A stretch of DNA of 64,000 nucleotides. Origin: Sphingomonas taxi (GTDB taxonomy: Bacteria; Pseudomonadota; Alphaproteobacteria; Sphingomonadales; Sphingomonadaceae). A model generated the notes under the pieces. It was not told the DNA's origin, made no database searches, and worked only from the letters and a program-made list of their open reading frames with translations. The stretch covers positions 1 through 64,000 of the forward strand of contig QFMX01000004.1 of the NCBI GenBank assembly GCA_003240625.1. The letters run 5' to 3'. Below are positions 26,444 to 34,836 of the stretch, piece by piece (the first letter of the stretch is position 1; every line of letters starts with the position of its first letter). The position numbers and the translations under genes were made by a program.

Positions 26444-26615
26444 GTCCGGCCAGGGTGCGCCGAACGGACGGGTAACACCCCGAGCGACGACATCGCTTCG
26501 CGTCGCGCGGAGGCTGGAGGCGTGCGCCTTTCGCCCTGTGCACGGTGCGGGATCGACTGTCCGAAGGGGTAACTATGCCAAGTTCACATCATGTTGCGAT
26601 CGTCCGGGAACGGAC
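26444..26615 (+). promoter_or_regulatory. Putative riboswitch expression platform
   Basis: Two short hairpins share the same arms: GTCCG (26444-26448) with CGGAC (26465-26469), and GTCCG (26602-26606) with CGGAC (26611-26615). The second abuts the ATG at 26616 and holds GGAA, part of the likely ribosome site, in its loop. GAACGGAC occurs in both right arms, so the upstream GTCCG can pair with either. This fits a switch on translation initiation, but the pairing choice is inference. Confidence 0.45.
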
Positions 26616-27023
26616 ATGCTGAAGCCCGCCGAGGACAGCGTGGCGGTGGTCGCGTGCAACACGTGCCGCTATTCGACCGATGCGCGCGATGACGAGCAGG
26701 GCCAGCGCGGCGGCGCGCGGCTCGTGCAGGCGCTGAAGACGGTGCAGGCAAGCGATCCGGCCTATGCTGACGTCGCGGTGCAGGAGATGCCGTGCCTGTT
26801 CGCGTGCCAGGATTTCTGCACGATCCACCTGCGGGCACCCGCCAAGGTCGGCTATGTGCTCGGTCGGTTCGAGCCGACCGAGGATTCCGCGCGCGCGATC
26901 CTCGATTACGCGCGGCTCTACGGCGAGAGCGCGTTCGGGCAGGTGCCGTTCAAGCAATGGCCGCAGGGTGTGAAGGGCCATTTCATCACCCGCACGCCGC
27001 CCGCCGGGTTCGTCGTCGAATGA
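26616..27023 (+). CDS. DUF1636 cysteine-rich protein, first gene of the B12 riboswitch operon
   Basis: A 135-residue protein of the DUF1636 family. Two cysteine clusters are seen: CNTC near residues 12-15 and CLFACQDFC in the middle, a spacing like thioredoxin-fold 2Fe-2S proteins. FITRTPPAGFV ends the protein. It starts at ATG 26616, just behind the riboswitch leader, and its stop overlaps the cobT ATG by 4 nt. Placement first in a cobalamin-repressed operon suggests a role in cobalt supply or in redox chemistry of the corrinoid, but no function is established. Longer upstream starts would run through the riboswitch and are unlikely. Confidence 0.85.
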   Translation: MLKPAEDSVAVVACNTCRYSTDARDDEQGQRGGARLVQALKTVQASDPAYADVAVQEMPCLFACQDFCTIHLRAPAKVGYVLGRFEPTEDSARAILDYARLYGESAFGQVPFKQWPQGVKGHFITRTPPAGFVVE

Positions 27024-28033
27024 CCGCCTTCGCGACGCCCGCCGGGTTTCTGGCGGCCTTGCGCGGCTTGCCGCAGGCGGATGCCGCGGCGCGATCCGCA
27101 GCGATCGCCCGGCAAGGCGAGCTGACCAAGCCACCGGGATCGCTCGGGCGGCTGGAGGATATCGCGGTGTTCATGGCTGGCTGGCAGGGCAACCCGCTGC
27201 CGCGGCTCGATCGTGGGAGCGCGGTCGTGTTTGCAGGCAATCACGGCATCGTCGCACGCGGGGTGAGTGCGTTTCCGGCCTCGGTCACCGCGCAGATGGT
27301 CGCCAATTTCGAGCATGGCGGCGCAGCGATCAACGCGCTGTCGCGCGCGGCGGGCCTTGAGCTGAAGATCGTATCGCTCGATCTCGACCGGCCGACTGCG
27401 GATTTCACGCAAGCGGCGGCGATGTCGGAGGGGGAATGCCTCGCCGCGATCAACGCAGGGGCGGCGGCTGTTGCGCACGCGCCGGACTTGGTGGTGCTCG
27501 GCGAGATGGGGATCGGCAATTCGACGACCGCCGCGGCGCTGTGTCTGGCGAGCTTCGGCGGGTCCGCGAGCGACTGGGTTGGGCCCGGCACCGGGGTTGA
27601 CGACGAGGGCATCGCGCGGAAACGCGCGGTCGTCGAGGCTGGGGTCGCGTTGCACCGCGACGCCCTGACCACGCCGTTCGAGATCTTACAGCGGCTCGGC
27701 GGGCGCGAACTGGCGGCGATCGCGGGCGCGGTGGTCGCGGCACGGCAGGCGAGCGTGCCGGTGATGCTCGACGGGTTCATCTGCTGTTCGGCTGTGGCAC
27801 CGTTGGCTGCTGCGTGCCCCGACATCCTCGCGCATTGTCTTGCCGGGCATGTCTCGGCCGAGCCGGGGCATCGTCTTCTGCTCGAGCGAATGGGACTTGA
27901 GCCGTTGCTCTCGCTCGGCATGCGGCTGGGCGAGGCGAGCGGTGCTGCGACGGCGACGTTGGTCGTCCGGGCCGCTCTGGCCGTGCATGCGGAGATGGCG
28001 ACGTTCGCCGAGGCGGGCGTTTCGGCGGCGTGA
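27020..28033 (+). CDS. cobT: Nicotinate-nucleotide-dimethylbenzimidazole phosphoribosyltransferase
   Basis: A 337-residue enzyme that transfers phosphoribose from nicotinate mononucleotide to the lower-ligand base (5,6-dimethylbenzimidazole), giving alpha-ribazole phosphate. Signature parts: LTKPPGSLGRLEDIAVFMAGWQG, VVFAGNHGIVARGVSAFPASVTAQMV, LGEMGIGNSTTAAAL and, near residue 305, GMRLGEASGAA with the catalytic glutamate. It is coupled by ATGA to the DUF1636 gene and by GTGA to the phosphatase gene. No bluB for the base itself is seen in the window. Confidence 0.96.
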   Translation: MTAFATPAGFLAALRGLPQADAAARSAAIARQGELTKPPGSLGRLEDIAVFMAGWQGNPLPRLDRGSAVVFAGNHGIVARGVSAFPASVTAQMVANFEHGGAAINALSRAAGLELKIVSLDLDRPTADFTQAAAMSEGECLAAINAGAAAVAHAPDLVVLGEMGIGNSTTAAALCLASFGGSASDWVGPGTGVDDEGIARKRAVVEAGVALHRDALTTPFEILQRLGGRELAAIAGAVVAARQASVPVMLDGFICCSAVAPLAAACPDILAHCLAGHVSAEPGHRLLLERMGLEPLLSLGMRLGEASGAATATLVVRAALAVHAEMATFAEAGVSAA

Positions 28034-28599
28034 GCGCGTACATGCTGTACCTGATGCGGCATGGTGCGCCCGAAGTGGCGGGGCGGTTGCTTGGCCGGAC
28101 CGACGACGCGGCAACCGAAGCGGGGATCGCCGCGTGCGTCGCACGGGCAGCCGGCATCGCGGTGGAACGGATCGCAGCGTCCGATCTGATCCGCGCGCGT
28201 GCCTGTGCAAAGGCGATCGGAGACCGGCGAGACGTTTCGGTCGAGATCGATCCACGCTGGCGGGAACTCGACTTCGGCACCTGGGACGGATTGGCGCCCG
28301 CCGACATAGACCCCGCGGAGTTGGCGGCGTTCTACGACGATCCCAATGCCTCACCACCGCCCGATGGCGAACGTTGGTCCGCGCTGCAGAACCGTGTGGC
28401 GCGTGCAGTGGCCGCTATGCCACCGGTCTCAACATTGGTCGTGACGCATGGCGGTGCGATCCGGGCGACGCTCGCGGAATTGTGCGGGTTCGATCGACGG
28501 CAGATCTGGGCGTTCGGCCTCCCCTATGCCGCGCTCGTCTCGCTGCGCATCTGGCCGGGCCCGACGCGGACCGCGCAGATCGTCGGGCTGGCTACGTGA
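28030..28599 (+). CDS. Histidine phosphatase, probable alpha-ribazole phosphatase
   Basis: A 189-residue histidine-phosphatase protein: LMRHGAPE with RHG at residues 10-12, RIAASDLIRARACAKAI, WRELDFGTWDGL and VVTHGGAIRATLAEL. In the cobalamin pathway such enzymes (CobC of Salmonella) remove the phosphate from alpha-ribazole phosphate or adenosylcobalamin phosphate. Its place between cobT and cobS, overlapping both by 4 nt, supports that role. I leave the symbol empty because cobC also names the unrelated decarboxylase found downstream. Confidence 0.88.
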   Translation: MSAYMLYLMRHGAPEVAGRLLGRTDDAATEAGIAACVARAAGIAVERIAASDLIRARACAKAIGDRRDVSVEIDPRWRELDFGTWDGLAPADIDPAELAAFYDDPNASPPPDGERWSALQNRVARAVAAMPPVSTLVVTHGGAIRATLAELCGFDRRQIWAFGLPYAALVSLRIWPGPTRTAQIVGLAT

Positions 28600-29309
28600 A
28601 AGGGCTGATCATCGCGTTCGGCTTTCTGACCCGCCTGCCGATGCCGCGATTCGAAATGGGGCCAGGGGATTTCGCCGCGGCGATCCGGTTCTACCCCATC
28701 GCCGGTCTCGCGATTGGCCTGCTCGTCGCGGCGGCCGGATGGCTAGGCGCGGCGGTCGATCCATGGACCGGAGCCTGTGCCGCGCTGCTGGTATGGATTG
28801 CGGTCTCCGGTGCGCTGCATCTCGACGGGCTTGCCGACCTCGCCGACGGGCTCGGCGCGGCTCATGGCGATCGGACGCGCCTGCTTGCTGTCATGGCCGA
28901 TCCGCACATCGGAAGCTTCGGCGTCGTTGCGATCGTCTGCCAAATGCTCGCCAAGCTCGTGCTGCTGCATGCCGTAGGTCTGGGCTGGGCGCTGATCGTG
29001 GTTCCATTCGCAGCAAGGATGGGGCCGCTCGCATGGGCGAGACTGTTGCCGCCACTACGGCCCGGCGGGCTCGGCGCAGCGGTCGCCGGCGCGGTCCGCG
29101 CCCGCGATCTGCTGGGATGGGGCCTGTTGCTCGCGCTCGCGGCCGTCGCGGTGCCGGCGCTGATCGCTCTCCCGCTGCTCGTGCTCGGCGTCGCGGCATG
29201 GTTGCGGCGGACGCTCGGCGGCGTGACCGGCGACGCGCATGGCGCCGGGATCGAGATCCTCGAGACCGGGCTGCTAGTCGCGCTCGCGGTGGCCGGCGTG
29301 CTCGCTTAG
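28596..29309 (+). CDS. cobS: Adenosylcobinamide-GDP ribazoletransferase
   Basis: A 237-residue polytopic membrane enzyme joining GDP-cobinamide to alpha-ribazole (phosphate), the last assembly step of cobalamin. It starts at GTG 28596 inside the previous stop. Motifs: FLTRLPMPR at the N-terminus, LHLDGLADLADGLGAAHGDRTRLLAVMADPHIGSFG with the metal-binding aspartates, and GGVTGDAHGA. Its end overlaps the convergent cobQ by 36 nt. Confidence 0.95.
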   Translation: MKGLIIAFGFLTRLPMPRFEMGPGDFAAAIRFYPIAGLAIGLLVAAAGWLGAAVDPWTGACAALLVWIAVSGALHLDGLADLADGLGAAHGDRTRLLAVMADPHIGSFGVVAIVCQMLAKLVLLHAVGLGWALIVVPFAARMGPLAWARLLPPLRPGGLGAAVAGAVRARDLLGWGLLLALAAVAVPALIALPLLVLGVAAWLRRTLGGVTGDAHGAGIEILETGLLVALAVAGVLA

Positions 29310-30743
29310 CGCGAGTAGCGCATTGAGATCGACATGCCGTTCGAGCGTTGCGGCGATCGCATCGAGCGCGGCATCGATCGACGCGCCATGATCGGGCCCG
29401 CTGGCCGCAACGCCGAGCCGCGCAAGCCACGCCGCGCGTTGCTCCGCGAGCGCGAGCAGGCCGTGGACGTAGCTGCCCGACACCAGCCCGTCCGCACTCG
29501 TCGCGCCCTCGGGGCTGCCATCGGCGCGGTGGCCGACCGGGCGTGCGGTCGCGGGGCCGGTGGTAGCACCCATGTGCATTTCATAGCCCTCGAATGCCGC
29601 GCCCTGCGCTCGGCCGCGTACCCTTTCCAGTGTCTTGCTGCCGGTGAGGACCGTGTCGATGTCGAGCATCCCGAGCCCGTCGACACGCCCCGCCGGCCCC
29701 TCGATCCCGTCGGGATCGGCGATGCTGCGGCCGAGCATCTGATAGCCGCCGCAGAGCCCGAGCACCGGCTTGCCACGGCGGTGATGGGCGCGGATGTCGA
29801 TGTCCCAGCCCTGTGCGCGAACGAAGGCGAGGTCGGGGATGGTCGCCTTCGATCCCGCGAGCACGATCATGTCGACATCCGGGATCGGCGAGCCCGGCGG
29901 CACCATGACCAGCGCGACACTGGGTTCCAGCCGAAGCGGATCGAGGTCGTCGAAATTGGCGATCCGCGGCGTGATCGGGCAGGCGATCGTGACCCGGCGC
30001 TGCGTGCTGGCGACCGGCCGTTCGAGGATCACCGCGTCCTCGCTCGGCAACCGAACCGCATCGGCCAGCCACGGCACGACGCCATAGCCGCGCCATCCGC
30101 TACGCGCTTCGATCGCGCGATAGCCGTCGTCGAACAGCGCCGGGTCGCCGCGGAACTTGTTGATCAGGAAGCCGTGGATCATCGCCGCGTCGTCCGGGTC
30201 GATCACCGCGCGCGTGCCGACGATCGCCGCGATCACGCCGCCGCGGTCGATGTCGCCGACCAGCACCACGGGCACGCCGGCAGCGCGCGCGAAGCCCATG
30301 TTGGCGATGTCGCCGGCGCGCAGGTTGATCTCCGCCGGGCTGCCCGCGCCTTCGACGACGACGAGATCGCAGCCTGCCGAAAGCCGCTCGAAGCTGTCGA
30401 GCACGTCGACCAGCAGTCCTTCGCGCCCCTCGCGCCAGCGTGCCGCGGCGAGCGTGCCGCGCACCTGCCCGCGGACGATCAGTTGCGAGGTGCGGTCGCC
30501 CTGTGGTTTCAGCAGCACCGGGTTCATGTCGATGCTGGGTTCGACGCGACAGGCGATCGCCTGGGTGGCCTGGGCGCGACCGATCTCGCCGCCGTCGGCG
30601 GTGACGGCGGCGTTGTTCGACATGTTCTGTGGCTTGAACGGGCGGACCGACAGCCCGCGATTGGTGAACGCGCGGCACAGTCCGGCGACGAGCACGGACT
30701 TGCCGACGTCCGAGCCGGTTCCCTGAAGCATCAGAGAGCCCAT
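29274..30743 (-). CDS. cobQ: Cobyric acid synthase
   Basis: A 489-residue glutamine-dependent amidase that amidates cobyrinic acid diamide side chains to cobyric acid. The N-terminal dethiobiotin-synthetase-like domain shows LMLQGTGSDVGKS and FKPQNMSNNAAVT; VVVEGAGSPAEINL and GDIDRGGVIAAIVGT follow. The C-terminal class I amidotransferase has GLCGGYQMLG with the catalytic cysteine near residue 329, and SYVHGL. I start at ATG 30741-30743, the first codon of the conserved MGSLMLQGTG; it overlaps the cobD end by 13 nt. Confidence 0.95.
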   Translation of the reverse strand: MGSLMLQGTGSDVGKSVLVAGLCRAFTNRGLSVRPFKPQNMSNNAAVTADGGEIGRAQATQAIACRVEPSIDMNPVLLKPQGDRTSQLIVRGQVRGTLAAARWREGREGLLVDVLDSFERLSAGCDLVVVEGAGSPAEINLRAGDIANMGFARAAGVPVVLVGDIDRGGVIAAIVGTRAVIDPDDAAMIHGFLINKFRGDPALFDDGYRAIEARSGWRGYGVVPWLADAVRLPSEDAVILERPVASTQRRVTIACPITPRIANFDDLDPLRLEPSVALVMVPPGSPIPDVDMIVLAGSKATIPDLAFVRAQGWDIDIRAHHRRGKPVLGLCGGYQMLGRSIADPDGIEGPAGRVDGLGMLDIDTVLTGSKTLERVRGRAQGAAFEGYEMHMGATTGPATARPVGHRADGSPEGATSADGLVSGSYVHGLLALAEQRAAWLARLGVAASGPDHGASIDAALDAIAATLERHVDLNALLALSEHAGHRERD

Positions 30744-31669
30744 GCAATCCCTCCGGCGATGAGGAGCAGTAGCACGCACGCTCGGCGATAGATGCCGAGA
30801 GCGGCGCGAAGATCGGTTGCGGTGGCGTCGGCGCGGCCGTTGCCGATATAGGGTTTGGCAACGCTCACGCCGTCATAGGCGATGGGGCCTGCGAGCTTGA
30901 GACCAAGCGCACCGGCCATCGCCGCCTCCGGCCAGCCGGCGTTGGGCGATGCGTGGTTGCCCGCATCGCGCCACATCGTCCGCCACCCGCCGAACCCGGC
31001 GAGGCAGAGCAGCACGCCGCTGAGCCGCGCGGGGATCAGGTTCGCGACATCGTCGGTCCGCGCTGCCGCCCAGCCGAACGCGCGCCAACGCTCCTCACGG
31101 TGCCCGATCAGGCTGTCGGCGGTGTTGATCGCCTTGTAGGTCCACAGCCCCGGCAGCCCGGCCACGAGCAGCCAGAACAGTGGCGCGACGACGCCGTCGC
31201 ACACGCTCTCGGCAAGGCTCTCGATCGATGCGCGTGCGACGCCGGCTTCGTCGAGCGAGGCGACGTCACGGCCGACGATCATCGCGACGCGCGCGCGGCC
31301 AGTCTCGATATCGCTCGCGGCCAGCGCGCGTGCGACCGGAACGACATGATCGTACAGGCTGCGAATCGCGAGCCCCGGCGCGGCCATGAGGCCGATCGCG
31401 ATCCATGCCGCCGAGCCCAGCGCGTGACGGGCGAGCAGCGTCGCCACCGACGCCACCCCGATCGCCATGGCAACGACCAAGGCCAATGTCAGGGTTCCTG
31501 CGATGCGACGATATGCACCCGATGCGGCGGGAGTATTCCAGCGTGTCTCCGCCCAGCCGATCACGCGCGCGAACCCGCCGACCGGATGACCGATCCGGGC
31601 ATAAAGCGCCGGCGGCCAGCCGATCGCCACGTCCACCAGGATCACCAGCGCTGCGATCGGCTCAGCCAC
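30731..31669 (-). CDS. cobD: Adenosylcobinamide-phosphate synthase (CbiB/CobD)
   Basis: A 312-residue inner-membrane protein that attaches (R)-1-amino-2-propanol phosphate to cobyric acid. It starts at GTG 31667-31669, which gives the usual hydrophobic N-terminus AEPIAALVILVDVAIGWPP, then HPVGGFARVIGWAE, RDVASLDEAGVARASIESLAESVCDGVVAPLFW and YKAINTADSLIGHR, all CbiB signatures. It overlaps the preceding decarboxylase by 8 nt and cobQ by 13 nt, so these three minus-strand genes are one operon. Confidence 0.94.
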   Translation of the reverse strand: MAEPIAALVILVDVAIGWPPALYARIGHPVGGFARVIGWAETRWNTPAASGAYRRIAGTLTLALVVAMAIGVASVATLLARHALGSAAWIAIGLMAAPGLAIRSLYDHVVPVARALAASDIETGRARVAMIVGRDVASLDEAGVARASIESLAESVCDGVVAPLFWLLVAGLPGLWTYKAINTADSLIGHREERWRAFGWAAARTDDVANLIPARLSGVLLCLAGFGGWRTMWRDAGNHASPNAGWPEAAMAGALGLKLAGPIAYDGVSVAKPYIGNGRADATATDLRAALGIYRRACVLLLLIAGGIAWAL

Positions 31670-32654
31670 CGGCGAGGGCCCGGTGGAGACGGTCGAACGC
31701 GGCATCGTCCCCCGGCACGCCGAAGCGGAGCCAGCGCGGGGCATGATCGAACGGGCGCGTGAGGATGCCTGCGCCCGCGAGGCATTCGAACACCGCTGGG
31801 GCATCGTCGCTTTCCACCAGCCGGAACAACGGGCACGCGCCGCGGCTCTGCAGACCGTGACGGCTGAGCAGCGTGTCGAGCCGACCGGCGCGCGCGACGA
31901 TCGATCGCCGAGCCTCCGCGATCCACGCGCTATCCCGGTAGGCCGCCGTGCCATAGGCGACCGCGAGCGCGGAGACGGGCCAGCTGCCCAAACGACGCCG
32001 CATCGCTTCCGCCTGCGCAGGCGGCGCAATCATGAAGCCCAGTCGCGCGCCCGCGAGCCCGAAGAACTTGCCGAACGACCGGAATATGATCGCCCGGTCG
32101 TCGGGATCGAGACGCGGGACGAGGCTGAACGCCGGTGCGATATCGGCAAAGGCTTCGTCGACGACCAGCCACGTGCCGCGCCGGGCGATCCGCAACAGCC
32201 GATCGGGCGTATCGAGGGCACCGTCGGGGTTGTTCGGGTTGGCCAAAAGGAGCGTGCCGTCGCGGATCGTGTCGATCGCGTCGCGCGCGATCGGTGTCGC
32301 ACCCCCGACCGCATCCTCATGCGTGGAGTAGCTGGGCGTGACGAAGCGGACCGGCGACGGCAGGTCGAGACTATCGAGAGCGCGCAGGCCGATCTCGCTG
32401 CCCGGCAAGGCGACGACCCGATCCGCACTGGCGCCGAACATCGCCGCCGCCGCCGCTTCGAGATCGCGGATGGCGGCCGGGGAGGGCAGTCGTTGCAGAT
32501 CGACCGACGGCGCGCGATCGGCGGGCCAGGGGCATGGATTGATCCCGGTCGACAGATCGAGCCACGGCTGCGGCGCACCCGGATAGCAGGTGGCGGCGAT
32601 ATCGATCCGTCCACCGTGGATGCGCAGGGCCTTCATTCCTTTGGTCAGTCCCAT
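31662..32654 (-). CDS. cobC: L-threonine-O-3-phosphate decarboxylase (PLP-dependent)
   Basis: A fold-type-I PLP enzyme of about 330 residues that makes aminopropanol phosphate for CobD. Seen are DLSTGINPCPWP, the ANPNNPDGAL segment, VVDEAFADIAP and SFGKFFGLAGARLG, whose lysine near residue 195 binds PLP. The gene is called cobC in the Pseudomonas scheme. Starts at 32654 (MGLTKG) or 32636 (MKALRIHGG) both fit; neither has a clear ribosome site. An earlier ATG at 32720 would leave no space for the divergent promoter toward cobU. Confidence 0.88.
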   Translation of the reverse strand: MGLTKGMKALRIHGGRIDIAATCYPGAPQPWLDLSTGINPCPWPADRAPSVDLQRLPSPAAIRDLEAAAAAMFGASADRVVALPGSEIGLRALDSLDLPSPVRFVTPSYSTHEDAVGGATPIARDAIDTIRDGTLLLANPNNPDGALDTPDRLLRIARRGTWLVVDEAFADIAPAFSLVPRLDPDDRAIIFRSFGKFFGLAGARLGFMIAPPAQAEAMRRRLGSWPVSALAVAYGTAAYRDSAWIAEARRSIVARAGRLDTLLSRHGLQSRGACPLFRLVESDDAPAVFECLAGAGILTRPFDHAPRWLRFGVPGDDAAFDRLHRALAGG

Positions 32655-32723
32655 GGGCTTTTGCTTGATCTTCGCAGCGTCATCGTCATTCCGGGTGGCG
32701 GCCGCAAGCACGAAGGACACGAT

Positions 32724-33284
32724 ATGGTGCGATCAGTTGGAGCGTCGTTCGGCAAGAGCCTGTTCGTGCTCGGTGGCGCGCGCTCGGGCAAGAGCCGTCA
32801 TGCGCAGCAAGCCGCCGAGGCGGTCGCGACGGCCGAGCACCTCAAGCTCGTCTATGTCGCCACCGCGCAGGCGTTCGACGGCGAGATGACCGATCGGATC
32901 GCGCGCCACCGCGCCGATCGCGACGACCGGTGGGAGACCGTCGAGGCACCGCTGGCGCTGCCCGACGCCCTGCTTGCCGCCGACGCGGTCGATAGCGTGC
33001 TGCTCGTCGATTGCCTGACCTTGTGGGTATCCAACCTGCTGCTCGACGATGCGCCGATCGCGGCGCGGACCGATACGCTGCTGGACGCCATCGGTCGGCT
33101 CGAAGGGCGGGTCATCGTCGTGTCGAACGAGGTTGGGCTCGGGATCGTGCCGGACAACGCCTTGGCCCGCCGCTTCCGGGATGCCGCAGGGTTTCTCCAT
33201 CAGCGCATCGCCGCCCAGGTGGATTCGGTCGATATGGTGATGGCGGGCCTCGTCCAGCGCTGGAAAGGACCGCAGCATCCGTAG
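32724..33284 (+). CDS. cobU: Bifunctional adenosylcobinamide kinase/guanylyltransferase
   Basis: A 186-residue CobU/CobP enzyme that phosphorylates adenosylcobinamide and forms adenosylcobinamide-GDP. P-loop LGGARSGKS at 16-24; IARHRADRDDRWETVEAP carries the guanylylated histidine; VDCLTLWVSNLL and VVSNEVGLGIVP follow the kinase pattern. It is divergent from the cobC-cobD-cobQ operon with about 70 nt between and makes the substrate for CobS. The kinase activity also allows use of scavenged cobinamide. Confidence 0.95.
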   Translation: MVRSVGASFGKSLFVLGGARSGKSRHAQQAAEAVATAEHLKLVYVATAQAFDGEMTDRIARHRADRDDRWETVEAPLALPDALLAADAVDSVLLVDCLTLWVSNLLLDDAPIAARTDTLLDAIGRLEGRVIVVSNEVGLGIVPDNALARRFRDAAGFLHQRIAAQVDSVDMVMAGLVQRWKGPQHP

Positions 33285-33380
33285 CGGCATGCAATCGAAG
33301 ACGCCGAACCTTCCCCGATTGCAATTGGCTTTTCGCTCTAATCGAGAGCATAGGTAGAATACGCAATATTGGGGGGTGCT

Positions 33381-33608
33381 ATGCATAGCAAGGTGCAAAC
33401 GATCGCGCGGCTGAAATCGATGGTTTTTCTTATCGAAGAAGCGCTTCGAATCGCCGATGAGGGGGATAATGCGTTGCTCGGTGCAAAACTCAGTGACTGC
33501 ATCGATAACCTTCAGACCGCGCTCGTCAAAATCGGATCGCAGGTCGAAGTCGGTCGTCGAATCATCAAGGATTCCCTGCCGATGGCGCCGGCATCACTCG
33601 CAATCTGA
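33381..33608 (+). CDS. Small hypothetical protein
   Basis: A 75-residue protein I do not recognise. It reads as two amphipathic helices (IARLKSMVFLIEEALRIAD and LSDCIDNLQTALVKIG) with no signal peptide or membrane segment and one cysteine. GGGGGG lies 6 nt before the ATG, and the codon use is less GC-biased than its neighbours. It stands alone between cobU and a CRP/FNR-type regulator. The 238 nt after it (33609-33846) are AT-richer and probably hold the regulator's promoter. Confidence 0.6.
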   Translation: MHSKVQTIARLKSMVFLIEEALRIADEGDNALLGAKLSDCIDNLQTALVKIGSQVEVGRRIIKDSLPMAPASLAI

Positions 33609-33846
33609 CGACGAATGCTTGATTTATACGTTGGTTAGGTGATTCGGATGACCGTGTGCTCGATATCGGGCACGTCTGAACTGAAATTTACACTTAAATC
33701 CTGATCCATGTTTGCGGTTCAGTGCTGACATATATCTAAACGCCTTTGTTCGGACTATGTTATTGCCGTTCATCGTTAGCCGTTTTTTGGGCCCTGACGA
33801 CCGAGAGATGCATGTGCTCCCGCCCCGATATTTGCGGGAATACGCT

Positions 33847-34584
33847 ATGATCTCGACATCCAGTCCCCTGGCCCTGATGGTGCGCAAGCTCGAAACGCAT
33901 GCGACGCTGAACGCAGACGACCGTGCGGCATTGCTCGCGCTGCCCTACACGCTCCGTACCTACGAGCCGTCCTCGTATCTGGTTCGCGAGGGCGACGCGC
34001 CGGAGCAATGCGCGGTGCTGTTGTCCGGGTTCGCCTATCGCCAGAAGCTGACGGGTTCGGGGATGCGCCAGATCGTTTCTCTGCATATCCCAGGCGATGC
34101 GCTCGATTTCCAGCATCTGTTCCTCGACGTCGCTGACCACAATGTCCAGACGCTGACCCGCGCGGAGGTCGCGACGATCCCCAGGACGGCGTTGCGTGAC
34201 CTGGCCCGCAAGCGCGCCTCGATAGGCAATGCGATCTTCGTCAACACATTGGTCGAGGGGTCGATCTTTCGCGAATGGATCCTGAACATCGGCCGCCGCG
34301 ATGCGCGGTCGCGACTGGCGCATTTCCTGTGCGAATTCGCCATCCGTCTCGATATGCAGGGGCTGACCGGAGCGGGCGATTACGAATTACCGATGAGCCA
34401 GGAACAGCTTGGCGATGCGCTGGGCCTGACCGCGGTACACGTGAACCGAACGATCAAGTCGCTTGAAGCCGATGGCCTGATCAGCCGGAACCGGCGCAGG
34501 ATCAGCTTTCCCCAATGGGACGCGCTGCGCGAACTCGCCGATTTTTCCAGTCGGTACCTCCATCTCGCCCAGCAGAAGATCTAG
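33847..34584 (+). CDS. CRP/FNR-family transcriptional regulator
   Basis: A 245-residue regulator with an N-terminal cyclic-nucleotide-fold sensor (TLRTYEPSSYLVREGDAPEQCAVLLSGFAYRQ), a long dimer helix and a C-terminal winged helix (MSQEQLGDALGLTAVHVNRTIKSLEADGLISRN). It has no N-terminal cysteine cluster, so it is not an iron-sulfur FNR, and the cAMP-contact residues are not those of CRP. The chosen ATG 33847 is preceded by GGGAA; the frame continues upstream to 33712 but that part is not family-like. Target genes and signal cannot be told from the context. Confidence 0.85.
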   Translation: MISTSSPLALMVRKLETHATLNADDRAALLALPYTLRTYEPSSYLVREGDAPEQCAVLLSGFAYRQKLTGSGMRQIVSLHIPGDALDFQHLFLDVADHNVQTLTRAEVATIPRTALRDLARKRASIGNAIFVNTLVEGSIFREWILNIGRRDARSRLAHFLCEFAIRLDMQGLTGAGDYELPMSQEQLGDALGLTAVHVNRTIKSLEADGLISRNRRRISFPQWDALRELADFSSRYLHLAQQKI

Positions 34585-34593
34585 CGCCCGAAC

Positions 34594-34836
34594 TCAATCG
34601 TCGCGGGTATGGGAAACCGAATCGATGATTCGGCCGCCCGCCATGAAAACGGCGATCGGGCACGCCGCGAACAGGAGCCCGCCGCCATATCCGGGGTATT
34701 GCTGGAGATAGTGCATCCCGCGCTCCACTGCGCCGAGGCCGAGGCCGTAGATCACGAGGAAAGCCTCGAACTTGGTCTTGATGACGAACAGGCGAGTAAA
34801 GCGGGTCCACATGGCAAGCATATCAGCAAGATGCAT
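34594..34836 (-). CDS. Small hypothetical membrane protein
   Basis: An 80-residue protein with a hydrophobic stretch FLVIYGLGLGAVERGMHYL and a second GGLLFAACPIAVFMAGG, so probably two membrane segments, preceded by a basic amphipathic part (MWTRFTRLFVIKTKFEA) and ending SVSHTRDD. Small proteins of this build are found in sphingomonads, but I know of no function. The ATG at 34834-34836 is preferred over an upstream start at 34938 because the extra part is not membrane-like. It ends 9 nt from the convergent regulator. Confidence 0.65.
   Translation of the reverse strand: MHLADMLAMWTRFTRLFVIKTKFEAFLVIYGLGLGAVERGMHYLQQYPGYGGGLLFAACPIAVFMAGGRIIDSVSHTRDD

Noticed and set aside
26361..26615. N-terminal extension of the DUF1636 gene upstream of 26616
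   Set aside because: It would be translated through the B12 riboswitch and has no family similarity.
33847..34584. Oxygen-sensing FNR
   Set aside because: The N-terminal cysteines needed for an iron-sulfur cluster are missing, so only the general CRP/FNR family is supported.
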